Positions 16,032-24,524 of a stretch of DNA of 64,000 bases are shown one piece after another. Numbering within the stretch: the first letter of the stretch is position 1; each line of letters opens with the position of its first letter. The stretch spans positions 1 through 64,000 of the forward strand of contig CAJUGC010000005.1 in NCBI GenBank assembly GCA_910585955.1, given 5' to 3'. The DNA is from an uncultured Christensenella sp. Its GTDB lineage: Bacteria > Bacillota > Clostridia > Christensenellales > Pumilibacteraceae. Under the pieces are notes generated by a model. The model worked only from the letters and a program-made list of their open reading frames with translations, did no database searches and was not told the origin of the DNA. The translations under genes and the position numbers were made by a program.

Positions 16032-18572
16032 TTACGCTTTCGTAAGCTTCTTTTTATTTGCGACGTTGCGCCACACGACAGCGATGATTATGCCGCAGAC
16101 GGTCAGAAGCAAAAGTATCACCGCGATAAGAGGCAGTATGCCTACGCCGTCGTATTTGAGATAGATAGTCTGAACATAACCCGTAAGCGTGCCGCGCGTT
16201 TCGTCGTAGTATTTGACGAGAGTGTACGGCTCCGACGCGTCGAACGTGCCGATAACTTCGACTCGTGTGCCGGTAAGCAGAGGCTGCATGACCGCAAGCT
16301 CGTATTTTCCGTCCTCGAGATTATACAACGGAGCGCCGGTCGAGCCGTCAACGGAAAGAATGATTGCGTTCGTCTGCGGACGAATAAAGATCGGTTCGAA
16401 ATTGTTTACGGAAACGTCCGTCGCCGCGACGTAACCGTCGTATGCGCCGAGCTTTACGCGATACCAAAGCCGCTTGTTTTCATAGTCGTCGGCATAGCCC
16501 TCCACGAAATCTATAAGCTCGAGTTTCGAGCCCTTGCTTACTTTGGAATATCCTTCGAGCACGGGAGCGTTGCGCGACGGAAGTTTATAAAGAGGCGTGT
16601 TGTCGTTATAGACGCTGACGGAATGGGCAACGGGGGAGGAGTACTCGAGCGGATCGGACAGTTGAGCCTTATACACATATCCGACGACGGCGCGTCCCAA
16701 AACCGTGTCGTCGGCGAATATTCTCGCAAATGCGCCCGCTTCTGTGTCGTAGCTTATCACAAGCACTTTTCGCCCGGCGGCTATCGTGTGGACGGGCGAC
16801 ATTTCCATGGGTTTTTCGTACACTTCCATGTCTGCGAGAGCTGTCCGAACTATGCGTTCGTCGCTGATTTCGGTCGGAGCGCTGTCGAACACGGGCGGGG
16901 TAAAACTCGAATCTATGACTTTCACGCCGAAACTTCGAGCGTCGATCTTCCTTATGCAATGCCTGACCGTGTCGCTGACTATTATGTCGCCGTAGCTTAA
17001 AAACGAGTTTTCTACGGACGAGAGCACGATTCTGTTCGCGCCCGAGCCTATTTCGTAACCGCTTTCGTATTCGGGTGAGAATACGCCGCTTTCCGAATAG
17101 CCGTTTTCGGAAAAGTATTTCGCTATTTTGCCGTCGGCGGAGAGAAGATAAAAATCGCCTTCTATGTCGAGGGTGAACGACTTTGCGTCTGCTTCGAAAG
17201 AAAACAGCGTTGTCGAGCCGCCGCTTTCGAGTAGACGGATTTCCTTTGCAGCTTCGTTCATGCCGTATAGCGCCGAACCGTTGGGAGATACGGCAATACA
17301 GGTATAACCCGTTTCGCCGTCCGCAAACGGTTCGAATTCGTTGTCTCCGCTTTTAAGAACAAAAACCGCGCCGTTCGAGTCGAGCGCATACAGATTGTTC
17401 AAAGGGTCGAATTTGAGGTCGTCTATTATCGCGCCTTCGAGTACGAGGGTGCTCTTGTGCTCGAAATTCGCGTCGAAAACGGATATGTTGTCCATGTTAT
17501 GCGCGACATAGACGTTGCCGAGATTGTCGGAGACAGCCGCCGTAGGCTGGATGAAGTCATGATCGATCGTGTCGAAACCGTTGTCGGAGAGTCTTACGAC
17601 GCGATCGTTTCCGAAATCGCTCACGATAAGCGCGCTTTTGCGTGTGGAGACGTTGCTTTGCGCACGGAAAAAACCGTCCGCCGAACTTGCGGAAGCGACT
17701 ATTTCCTTTTCTTTTTCAAAGTCGGTCTCGTATGAGAGTATTGCTCCGTCGCCGACGAGAGCGTAAAGTGTTTCCGTGCTCGAAGCTATGTCTCGTATTC
17801 CTCTCGCGTCGTGCGAAGCCGTGCGGATAAGCCGTCCGTTTTTAAGCTCGTAGCGGCTCAACTCTCCGCTTTGCAGAGTTATCAGCACTCCTTTTGCGGG
17901 AGAGGTCATGCGCTCTATATAGGGCGCGCGCTCGAATACGAGAGCAAGCTCTCCTTCTGTCGACATAAAATAGATGTCGCTCGAGAAATTTCCGCGACTG
18001 TCGGAGACCGCAATAAACGCGCCTTCGCTCGTTGCCGCAATCGCCTTTGCGACTTTGTTTTCGGGAAGGACGTAATCGAACGTCTTGATATTTTCGGGAT
18101 TTGTTTCGCCGCCGTCGCCTACGCGCGCATAGAGCAAGGCGCTTTCGCCGAGAGCATACAAAGCGCCGCTCGAAGCGGAACAGTCATAAATACTAATGTC
18201 GCCGTCGAATACGACGTTGCCGTTCATATCGTACACGGCTTTGTCTCTGAGCGCAAATATGCTTGTCCCGCAAACGGCTGTTTTGTCCGCAACGGTCGGG
18301 AAGGATAGCGTGTCCGTGTACGCTCCGGAGGAAGTGAACACAACGGCGGTGTTTTCAAGAGTAGTAATGTATACGTTGGTTTCGCTCGCGGAGACGGAAA
18401 CGGGCGAGGGAAGGTAGTAATACTGCGCATCGGTGTTCGGTTTTACAAGCTCGGCTTTTACGGTAGTGATTTCGTCCGCGACGGCGAAAAAAACGCCGCC
18501 CGAAAAACCTACCGACAGACAGAGCGCGACGCATAAAAACGCCGCAAAATACGCACTTCGTCTCTTAATCAT
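16032..18572 (-). CDS. Membrane-anchored beta-propeller protein with SH3-like domains
   Basis: 846 residues from the ATG at 18572, chosen because AAGGAT lies about 9 nt upstream and the signal peptide (YFAAFLCVALCLSVGFSGGVF) then starts at residue 5. An upstream in-frame ATG (18653) would precede the promoter. The body consists of repeated four-strand blades (for example SDNLGNVYVAHNMDNISVFD, VSPNGSALYGMNEAAKEIRL), as in NHL/YVTN-type propellers. Two or three SH3-like segments follow (NTPLYKLPSRNAPVLEGYSK, RLWYRVKLGAYDGYVAATDV). A C-terminal membrane helix (ILPLIAVILLLLTVCGIIIA) is followed by a short basic tail. Likely a cell-envelope binding protein; the ligand is unknown. Confidence 0.75.
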   Translation of the reverse strand: MIKRRSAYFAAFLCVALCLSVGFSGGVFFAVADEITTVKAELVKPNTDAQYYYLPSPVSVSASETNVYITTLENTAVVFTSSGAYTDTLSFPTVADKTAVCGTSIFALRDKAVYDMNGNVVFDGDISIYDCSASSGALYALGESALLYARVGDGGETNPENIKTFDYVLPENKVAKAIAATSEGAFIAVSDSRGNFSSDIYFMSTEGELALVFERAPYIERMTSPAKGVLITLQSGELSRYELKNGRLIRTASHDARGIRDIASSTETLYALVGDGAILSYETDFEKEKEIVASASSADGFFRAQSNVSTRKSALIVSDFGNDRVVRLSDNGFDTIDHDFIQPTAAVSDNLGNVYVAHNMDNISVFDANFEHKSTLVLEGAIIDDLKFDPLNNLYALDSNGAVFVLKSGDNEFEPFADGETGYTCIAVSPNGSALYGMNEAAKEIRLLESGGSTTLFSFEADAKSFTLDIEGDFYLLSADGKIAKYFSENGYSESGVFSPEYESGYEIGSGANRIVLSSVENSFLSYGDIIVSDTVRHCIRKIDARSFGVKVIDSSFTPPVFDSAPTEISDERIVRTALADMEVYEKPMEMSPVHTIAAGRKVLVISYDTEAGAFARIFADDTVLGRAVVGYVYKAQLSDPLEYSSPVAHSVSVYNDNTPLYKLPSRNAPVLEGYSKVSKGSKLELIDFVEGYADDYENKRLWYRVKLGAYDGYVAATDVSVNNFEPIFIRPQTNAIILSVDGSTGAPLYNLEDGKYELAVMQPLLTGTRVEVIGTFDASEPYTLVKYYDETRGTLTGYVQTIYLKYDGVGILPLIAVILLLLTVCGIIIAVVWRNVANKKKLTKA

Positions 18573-18609
18573 AGCTCGATCCTTGCCTATAAAAATAGTA
18601 TCATGTATA

Positions 18610-18638
18610 ATTATATCACATAATGTCGAGTATGTAAA
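18610..18638 (-). promoter_or_regulatory. Promoter of the propeller gene
   Basis: On the minus strand TTTACA (18633-18638), a 17-nt spacer and a perfect TATAAT (18610-18615), about 40 bp before the chosen ATG. Confidence 0.85.
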
Positions 18639-18663
18639 TAGTTTTTTATACAACTTTTCGACG

Positions 18664-18931
18664 ACAAAAGTGCTTTTTCGAGGGCAAAAGCAAAAAAAAT
18701 TTTAAAAAAAACCAAAAAATTTTTGCAAACCCCCTGTACAAGTTGAAAAATGTGTGATATACTTAGTATAAGGATATATAGGTGGGATTATATGTGCGTT
18801 CGGATGCGGTCGTTTTTTTAAGCGTATCGCAAAGCGGCAAAAGTCTTAAGACTCGTGCCGAGATATTTAAGCGCGACATATTTTCTCAAGCGTTGTATTG
18901 ACGCCTATGCCCGTAAAGACAAGGAGTTCAC
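18664..18931. other. Intergenic region ahead of ppx
   Basis: No gene is seen. An A-rich tract (18690-18725) precedes a possible extended -10 element TGATATACT (18755-18763) for ppx; the best -35 is a poor TGTACA at 18736. The remaining 170 bp before ppx would be a long leader without a recognised riboswitch. Confidence 0.45.
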
Positions 18932-20443
18932 ATGGAAAGAATAGCAGTTATCGATTTAGGCAGTAATTCCGCACGCCTCGTGATAGCCGACGTTATGCCC
19001 AGCGGTCATTTCGTGGTAGTCGACGAGCTGAAAGAGACGGTGCGTCTCGGACAGGATATGGAGCGAGACGGTTTTCTCAAACCGGCGCGCGTGGCACAGG
19101 CAGTCAAGACTCTTAAGATGTTCCGCAAGATGTGCGACAGCAACAAGGTTGACAAAGAGTATCCGATAGCGACCAATGCCGTCCGCCGAGCGAAGAATCA
19201 AAAGAGCTTCTTGGAGGAAATAAACTCTGTCTGCGGCTTTAGGTTCAAAGTGCTCACGGAGGAAGAAGAAGCGATGTACATCTATCGCGGAGTGATAAAT
19301 TCGCTCGACGTTCCCAAGGGCGTAATAGTCGATATCTCGGGTTCGTCCACTCAGCTCATACACTACAACCGCAGAAACGTGCTGAACCGCGAAAACCTTC
19401 CGTTCGGAACAATAACTTTAAGCGATCTATTCAACGATCCGAACAGTACGGCGGCGGAACAGGCTCGCAATGTCGAAGCTTTCGTGACGGAACAGTTCGG
19501 AAGAATAAGTTGGCTTAAAGAGCTCGAGCCCGACGTACAGTTTGTCGGCGTGGGAGGCACGTTCCGCAACCTTGCGAAAATAAGCCGCATAATCCGCCGC
19601 TATCCGCTCGATATGATCCACAACTGTAACGTCTCTACAAGCGATTTCGACACCGTTTACGAAAAGGTGACTTCGCGAGAAGCGGACAAGCGTACTAAGA
19701 TAAGAGGACTGAGCGTCGAACGCGCCGACATTTTCGTTTCCGCGCTCGCCTGCATAAAGGGCTTTATCTCGTGCACCGAGTTCGATAATATAGTCGTTTC
19801 GTGCTCGGGCATACGCGAGGGCATAATGTTCAGCCACGCCGTGCCGACGACGCTCGAGAAGCCGATAACGGATGTTCTCGGACATTCGCTTATGACGCAA
19901 ATGCTTCATTACAACGTCAACATTCCCCATGCCGAACACGTCTGCAATCTCTCTATTCAGCTTTACAAACAGCTTCGCGTGCTTCACAAGCTTCCGCGTC
20001 AATATGTAAAAGTACTTCGCATAGCTTCGCTCATGCATGACGCCGGGCTCAGGGTCAAGTTCTACGACAAGAACCGCCACTCATACTATTTCATTCTGAA
20101 TGCCAATCTCTACGGCGTGTCGCATAGAGACATTGTGCTCGCGGCGTTTGTTGCGCGGCACCAGTCTTACGAGGACTTTAAATTCGATTGGGCTAAGTAT
20201 GCAAGTATTCTGCGAGAGGAAGATCTTATGGCGGTCATGAAGCTGTCCGTCATTCTGCGCATAGCCGAAAGTCTCGACAGGGCGCAGTCGGGAGCGGTCA
20301 AGACGCTCAACTGCGACGTTCTCGGCGATTCTGTTATCATGAAGACGCAAGTCGAGGGCGATTGTTCGCTCGAAATAAAGGACGCGCTCACTGTGGGCGC
20401 AGACTTTGCCAAGGCGTACAGAAAAAACCTCGAAATACTTTGA
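18932..20443 (+). CDS. ppx: Ppx/GppA phosphatase family protein (exopolyphosphatase / pppGpp phosphatase)
   Basis: 503 residues. The N-terminal ASKHA-fold nucleotide/phosphate-binding domain has IAVIDLGSNSARLVI at the start and VDISGSSTQLIHY (about residues 131-143) as the second phosphate loop, with VGVGGTFRNLA further on. A C-terminal HD-like domain contains LMHDAGLRVKFYDKNRHSYY and IVLAAFVARHQ. This two-domain layout is typical of Ppx/GppA and fits polyphosphate or pppGpp hydrolysis; which one cannot be told from sequence. AAGGAG precedes the ATG. It overlaps maf by 4 nt, so ppx, maf and mreB are probably co-transcribed. Confidence 0.9.
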   Translation: MERIAVIDLGSNSARLVIADVMPSGHFVVVDELKETVRLGQDMERDGFLKPARVAQAVKTLKMFRKMCDSNKVDKEYPIATNAVRRAKNQKSFLEEINSVCGFRFKVLTEEEEAMYIYRGVINSLDVPKGVIVDISGSSTQLIHYNRRNVLNRENLPFGTITLSDLFNDPNSTAAEQARNVEAFVTEQFGRISWLKELEPDVQFVGVGGTFRNLAKISRIIRRYPLDMIHNCNVSTSDFDTVYEKVTSREADKRTKIRGLSVERADIFVSALACIKGFISCTEFDNIVVSCSGIREGIMFSHAVPTTLEKPITDVLGHSLMTQMLHYNVNIPHAEHVCNLSIQLYKQLRVLHKLPRQYVKVLRIASLMHDAGLRVKFYDKNRHSYYFILNANLYGVSHRDIVLAAFVARHQSYEDFKFDWAKYASILREEDLMAVMKLSVILRIAESLDRAQSGAVKTLNCDVLGDSVIMKTQVEGDCSLEIKDALTVGADFAKAYRKNLEIL

Positions 20444-21030
20444 AACTTATACTCGCAAGCTCGTCTCCGCGGCGAATCGAGCTTCTTAAAGAAGCGGGCT
20501 TCGATTTTGAAGTGCGCGTTTCCGCGGCAGACGAAAATGCGGTTTGCGCAAAAGACGCGGATAAGCTTGCGCTTATGCGGGCGAGGCTCAAAGCGGAAAG
20601 CGTTGCCGACGAACTTTTAATGTATGGCGAAGAATTTATCGTTCTCGGCGCGGACACGGTCGTCGAGCGTTCGGGCGAGATATTTCCGAAACCCGCAAAC
20701 GAACGTGACGCGATCGGAATGTTAAAAAGACTTTCGGACGGAGATCACAACGTCTTTACGGGCGTGTGCTTAGTCTCGTCCGATAATAGGACGGAAGAAA
20801 GGGCGGTGTGCACGGCTGTGAGCTTCGGCGCATTCGATCTCGGACGTATAGAAGCCTATGTGAAAAGCGGCAAAGCGTTCGGCAAAGCGGGCGCTTACGG
20901 CATACAGGACGAAGAACTCTCATTCCTTATAAAGAAAACAGACGGCGCGCGCGACAACGTGATAGGCTTGCCCGTGGCGACCGTGACGGAAATGCTAAAG
21001 GAGAAATCTAAATGGCGGCAATGGAAATAG
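20440..21030 (+). CDS. maf: Maf-family nucleotide pyrophosphatase
   Basis: 196 residues from TTG 20440, which overlaps the ppx stop (TTGA). With this start the protein begins (M)KLILASSSPRRIELLKEAG, the hallmark Maf N-terminus. VLGADTVV (with the family aspartate), KPANERDAIGML and the SGKAFGKAGAYGIQ segment complete the match. Maf proteins hydrolyse non-canonical or canonical NTPs and affect septation in Bacillus. No separate ribosome site is visible, so expression probably relies on coupling to ppx. The 3' end overlaps mreB by 19 nt. Confidence 0.92.
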   Translation: MKLILASSSPRRIELLKEAGFDFEVRVSAADENAVCAKDADKLALMRARLKAESVADELLMYGEEFIVLGADTVVERSGEIFPKPANERDAIGMLKRLSDGDHNVFTGVCLVSSDNRTEERAVCTAVSFGAFDLGRIEAYVKSGKAFGKAGAYGIQDEELSFLIKKTDGARDNVIGLPVATVTEMLKEKSKWRQWK

Positions 21031-22028
21031 CTCTCGAGATAGGCACGTCTTACACCACGATATTTTTATCGGGGCAGGGCATAGTTCTTCGCGAGCCGAC
21101 GATAGTGGCGTTTCAGAGCGACGCGCGTTCGCGCAGGGTGCGCGCGGTAGGCAGCGCCGCGCTCGAAATGCTCGGTAAAACTCCGGATAAGACTACGGTC
21201 GTCACTCCGGTAATAGACGGCGTGATAGCCGATCCCGACGCCTGTATCGTAATGCTCAAGGAATTTGTGCGCAAATTGCTTCCGGACAATTTCTTGTTCT
21301 TTCCGAGGATAAAGGCCATACTCGGAGTGCCTACGGGACTTTCGTTCGAGGAGCGCCGCGCTTACGAGGATGTTTGCGCCGCGGCTCGCATAAACGACGT
21401 CACTGTCATAGATAATATAATTCTTTCGGGAGTCGGTATAGATCTGCCCGTTGCGTCGCCGAACGGAGGTCTTATAGTCAATATAGGCGGCGGCGTGACC
21501 GAAATAGCGGCGCTCAGTCTCGGCGGAGTCATAACCGGTTGCGGCGTGACTATAGGCGGCAATATGATGGATAAGGCGCTTATAGACTATCTGGCGGGCA
21601 AGTTCAATTTGAAAGTCGGTCTTAATGCCGTGCGCAAGATGAAACACGACGTCGGCAGTCTAAACGAAGCCGACAACGCAAAATACGACGTCGAGGGCGT
21701 CGATATACGAACCAAAACTCCCGCGTCCGTGACCGTTTTTGCGACAGATATACGCGAAGCGTTGCTTCCTTACTACGGCAAGATCAGCGACGCCGTAGAG
21801 AGCATTATAAACACTTGTAAGCCCGAAATAGCGGCGGACATATATAAGACGGGTATCTATATCGTTGGCGGCGGAAGCATGATTTTCGGGCTTGAGGAGT
21901 TTATGGAAGAGCGTCTCGGTCTCCATGTCTGCGTTCCCCCCGATCCTCAATATGCTGCAATCGTGGGCGGCGGAAAGCTTTTAAGCGATACGCAGCTTCT
22001 GTCCGATATCCTCCAACAACTCCTCTGA
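21012..22028 (+). CDS. mreB: Divergent MreB-like actin homologue
   Basis: 338 residues, MreB length and fold signatures, preceded by AAAGGAGAAA inside maf. Nucleotide-site motifs are altered: phosphate-1 reads ALEIGTSYTT where MreB has DLGTANT (the usual Asp is E9), phosphate-2 reads NIGGGVTEIA where MreB has DIGGGTTE (Asp to N157), and the IEEP-type helix is replaced by IDNIILSG. VGGGSMIFGLEEF matches the adenosine motif. It may bind nucleotide but hydrolyse it poorly, or be an Mbl/MreBH-type paralogue. No mreC or mreD follows; the gene ends in a repeat element whose stem starts in its final codons. Confidence 0.8.
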   Translation: MAAMEIALEIGTSYTTIFLSGQGIVLREPTIVAFQSDARSRRVRAVGSAALEMLGKTPDKTTVVTPVIDGVIADPDACIVMLKEFVRKLLPDNFLFFPRIKAILGVPTGLSFEERRAYEDVCAAARINDVTVIDNIILSGVGIDLPVASPNGGLIVNIGGGVTEIAALSLGGVITGCGVTIGGNMMDKALIDYLAGKFNLKVGLNAVRKMKHDVGSLNEADNAKYDVEGVDIRTKTPASVTVFATDIREALLPYYGKISDAVESIINTCKPEIAADIYKTGIYIVGGGSMIFGLEEFMEERLGLHVCVPPDPQYAAIVGGGKLLSDTQLLSDILQQLL

Positions 22029-22226
22029 CGGCGTAGAAGCGTCACATTTCATTGTCAAACGGATTTTTTCTCGGAGTCATGTACGGATAAGTACACTCCT
22101 CCGAGAAAAAATCCGTTTTCCTCGAACTACTAGTTTCTACGCCGTCAGAGTCATGTACGAATAAGTACAGCAACCCGTGCGGCTATTTGACAGCTGTCCG
22201 TCTCGCGCGCATCTACGCCGTCAGAG
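22023..22226 (+). repeat. Gene-end inverted-repeat element A after mreB, with duplicated 3' arm
   Basis: The 5' arm CTCTGACGGCGTAGAA (22023-22038) contains the mreB stop codon. It pairs perfectly over 16 bp with 22135-22150, and a second 3' arm (TCTACGCCGTCAGAG) recurs at 22212-22226. Between them is a 20-bp perfect stem (22057-22076 / 22099-22118) topped by GTAC GGATAA GTAC ACTC. A second apical motif, GTAC GAATAA GTAC, lies at about 22155, and the tail GACAGCTGTCCGTCTCG is shared with other copies. No gene is present. Confidence 0.9.
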
Positions 22227-22250
22227 CACTCGAACTTTATCCCCTAAAAA

Positions 22251-22321
22251 CGCCTTCCCTTGCCAGGGAAGGTGTCGCCGTGCAGAGCGAGGGACGAGCG
22301 AACACGGTGACGGATTAGTAG
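22251..22321 (+). repeat. Dispersed repeat B2, copy 1
   Basis: GCCTTCCCTTGCCAGGGAAGG hairpin followed by GTCGCCGTGCAG...CACGGTGACGGATTAGTAG. The same layout occurs at 34826 (ending GGTTGACGGAAGAGTAG) and 44184. The middle part varies with compensatory pairing (CGTG/CACG here, AACCCG/CGGGTT at 34826). Confidence 0.8.
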
Positions 22322-22364
22322 TCAACCCCACAGCAAGCGCTCGTCAGCAAAAATGCCGCCATGC

Positions 22365-22420
22365 AAAAGGCTCCCCTTGAGTCAAGGGGAGCTGTCGCCG
22401 TAGGCGACTGAGGGGATTGT
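22365..22420 (+). repeat. Dispersed repeat B1, copy 2
   Basis: AAAAGGCTCCCCTTGAGTCAAGGGGAGCTGTCGCC...GGCGACTGAGGGGATTGT, written here in parts. Two hairpins in the same order as the copy at 10609. Confidence 0.85.
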
Positions 22421-22451
22421 CAATCAATCGTTGCGCTACATAAATGCCGCT

Positions 22452-22521
22452 TGTCATTCTGCTCAGCCGAGCGAAGCGAACGCCACGAAGCGAAGCGTAG
22501 TATCGAAGTCGAAGAATCTCT
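22452..22521 (+). repeat. Dispersed repeat C, copy 1 (70 bp)
   Basis: Starts TGTCATTCTGCTCAGCCGAG and ends GTCGAAGAATCTCT. It is identical over 70 bp to 38077-38146, 15.6 kb away. It belongs to the widespread TGTCATTCTGAGCGAAGC...AAGAATCTC type of intergenic repeat. Confidence 0.9.
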
Positions 22522-22575
22522 TTCGTAAATTTTCATCAATCTGTCCGCGCCCCTAAAGGACATAATAAAATGAAC

Positions 22576-22616
22576 AAAAAATGCGAGTTCTCTTCACGAG
22601 CCACTCGCATTTTTTT
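22576..22616. terminator. Bidirectional terminator at the end of the 55-aa gene
   Basis: AAAAATGCGAGT pairs with ACTCGCATTTTTT, with T-runs on both strands. On the minus strand it lies a few bases after the stop codon of the small gene. Confidence 0.85.
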
Positions 22617-22622
22617 GATAGG

Positions 22623-22790
22623 TCAAGATGTCGGCTGCACGGCGCTAATCTTCGGCTTAAGTATTCCGTCGTAAGCAAGCTTGATATTGACAGTGGAATT
22701 TCCCGCAAGCAAGGCGCTATTGTCGCCGTCGAGAACGATTTTCGGCTCGGAGCCGCCGATCTCTCCGCCGAATGTCTTGAATTTTTTCAT
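22623..22790 (-). CDS. Small hypothetical protein, 55 aa
   Basis: Reads MKKFKTFGGEIGGSEPKIVL at the start and KPKISAVQPTS at the end. CGGAGG lies 8 nt before the ATG, and a strong terminator follows the stop codon on the same strand, so it looks like a real, independently transcribed gene. No membrane segment, cysteines or recognised motif. The FGGEIGGSEP start and the alternating hydrophobic pattern (STVNIKLAYDGIL) suggest a small beta-rich protein. Function unknown. Confidence 0.65.
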   Translation of the reverse strand: MKKFKTFGGEIGGSEPKIVLDGDNSALLAGNSTVNIKLAYDGILKPKISAVQPTS

Positions 22791-22865
22791 AATAAAACCT
22801 CCGTAGTTGTACTGTGCGCGGTGGTTTTTTATTTGAAGTAAAAGCGCTTTGCATGACGATATAGC

Positions 22866-22894
22866 TTGCTTTTATAGAAGCGCGGTGTTATAAT
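22866..22894 (+). promoter_or_regulatory. Promoter of mgsA
   Basis: TTGCTT (22866-22871), a 17-nt spacer and a perfect TATAAT (22889-22894), 70 bp before the GTG start. Confidence 0.75.
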
Positions 22895-22963
22895 TGAAGT
22901 GGTTGTCTTGTAATCGATTTATCGAGTGTTAAGCAAAAACCTGTATATGGAGGAGGTCCCAAG

Positions 22964-23344
22964 GTGGAAAACAAAAAACATACCGTTGCGCTTATTGCGC
23001 ATGACAATAAAAAATCCGAAATAGTAGAGTGGGCGAAAGTCAACTACGACATTCTGAAAGAACACAATCTTTGCGGCACGGGTACGACTGCGTGTCTCAT
23101 AAGCGAGGCGACGGGGCTTAAAGTGCACGGGTTTTTGAGCGGTCCGCTCGGCGGCGATCAGCAGATAGGCGCGCATATAGCGGAAGGGAAGATTGATACG
23201 GTCGTGTTCTTTTGGGATCCGCTCCAAGCCCAACCGCACGATCCCGACGTCAAAGCGCTACTTCGAATAGCTGTCGTTTACGACGTGCCGATCGCCACAA
23301 ACAAGGCGACCGCCGACTATGTGCTTAAGTCCGCGCTTTTTTGA
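22964..23344 (+). CDS. mgsA: Methylglyoxal synthase
   Basis: 126 residues, the compact size of the family. Motifs in order: IAHDNKK, the phosphate loop GTGTT (about 38-42), SGPLGGDQQIG with the catalytic aspartate, and FFWDPLQAQPHDPDVKALLR with the conserved His/Asp pair, then ATNKATAD. It converts dihydroxyacetone phosphate to methylglyoxal and phosphate, bypassing lower glycolysis. Start is GTG 22964 with AGGAGGT 7 nt upstream. It has its own promoter and terminator. In related clostridia it often lies next to min/rod genes, as here. Confidence 0.95.
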   Translation: MENKKHTVALIAHDNKKSEIVEWAKVNYDILKEHNLCGTGTTACLISEATGLKVHGFLSGPLGGDQQIGAHIAEGKIDTVVFFWDPLQAQPHDPDVKALLRIAVVYDVPIATNKATADYVLKSALF

Positions 23345-23473
23345 AAAATGTCGAAAACCGCAAATTAGGTCTGACGTAAAACCCCATCATTCGATTGCTA
23401 TGTTAGACATAATAGGCAAAAAACACAAAGATATAACAATAGATCTACAAAATAATGCAATCAAATACTGAAG

Positions 23474-23503
23474 GACCGCGCAAACAAAGCGCGGCCTTTT
23501 TTA
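23474..23503 (+). terminator. Intrinsic terminator after mgsA
   Basis: CCGCGC (23476-23481) pairs with GCGCGG (23489-23494) across AAACAAA, followed by CCTTTTTT. Confidence 0.8.
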
Positions 23504-23710
23504 GAACACGCAAAAAAACGCTTTCGCCCTAATAGGTCATTATTCGTATGCTCGGCGCAAAAATCGCCTTGTCAAAAACATAAATCGGTGGTACAATGGA
23601 GAAACTCGGGTCGGCGCTTTCTCTCTTTCTTAGACGGCTTGCGCCCAATTTCGGACGCGGCAAAGAGTGCCGCGAAAGAAAGCGAGCTTCGAGAAACGGA
23701 GGTAATGCAA

Positions 23711-24499
23711 ATGGCAAGATCTATCGTGGTGACTTCTGGTAAAGGCGGCGTCGGCAAAAGTACTGTTACTGTCGCTCTCGGGCGTGAGCTGTGCCGCCGC
23801 AATCAGCGCGTCGTGCTTATCGATACGGATATTGGACTTAACAATCTCGACGTGTTGCTCGACATGGAAAGCCGCATTGTTTACGATATTCTCGATGTGG
23901 TGAATAACCGTTGTCGAGTCAGGCAGGCTCTTATAGAGGACAATCTGACGGGCGGGTTGTTTCTCCTTCCTTCCGCTCACGCATATGAGGCGGGGGAGAT
24001 AACGGCTCAAAACATTCGCATAATCGTAAATACGCTTGCGCCTTCGTTCGACTACATACTCATAGATTGCCCTGCCGGAATAGAACTCGGATTTCATCGC
24101 GCGGTTGCGGCTGCTCGCGAGGCGCTTGTCGTTACCACTCCGCATATATCCGCGATTCGCGATGCGTCCCGCGCCATAGCGATCCTAAACAACTACGGTC
24201 TCGAACATCGTCTTGTCATAAACCGTTCCCGCGGCGATCTGGTGCTCGAAAGCGAAATGGCGGACAGCGAGAGCATTGCGGGAGCGCTCGGCAGCAGTAT
24301 TGCCGGAGTCATTCCCGAGGACGACGCCGTAAATTTGCAGTCGAATGCTATCGGCGAAACGCGAAAGTCGGACGGCGGGCGAGCTATGGAAATACTGGCC
24401 GAAAATGTCATGTACGGTACGGATGTCGTGTATGACGTTACGAAAAGGTATCGCGGGATCTTCGGCGCGGTAAAACGCGGTCTGCGCCGATTGGTCTGA
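23711..24499 (+). CDS. minD: Septum site-determining ATPase MinD
   Basis: 262 residues from the ATG at 23711, chosen because GGAGGT (23698-23703) is 7 nt upstream and the protein then begins MARSIVVTSGKGGVGKSTVT as in MinD. The deviant Walker A (KGGVGKST, residues 11-18), DTDIGLNNLD and the LIDCPAGIE Walker B are present. The C-terminal RYRGIFGAVKRGLRRLV is an amphipathic membrane-targeting helix. It positions the division site on the inner membrane face. No minC is visible upstream; a MinE-like gene follows 25 bp later. Confidence 0.95.
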   Translation: MARSIVVTSGKGGVGKSTVTVALGRELCRRNQRVVLIDTDIGLNNLDVLLDMESRIVYDILDVVNNRCRVRQALIEDNLTGGLFLLPSAHAYEAGEITAQNIRIIVNTLAPSFDYILIDCPAGIELGFHRAVAAAREALVVTTPHISAIRDASRAIAILNNYGLEHRLVINRSRGDLVLESEMADSESIAGALGSSIAGVIPEDDAVNLQSNAIGETRKSDGGRAMEILAENVMYGTDVVYDVTKRYRGIFGAVKRGLRRLV

Positions 24500-24524
24500 A
24501 AAAAAGATCGACGGGAGAGAATAT

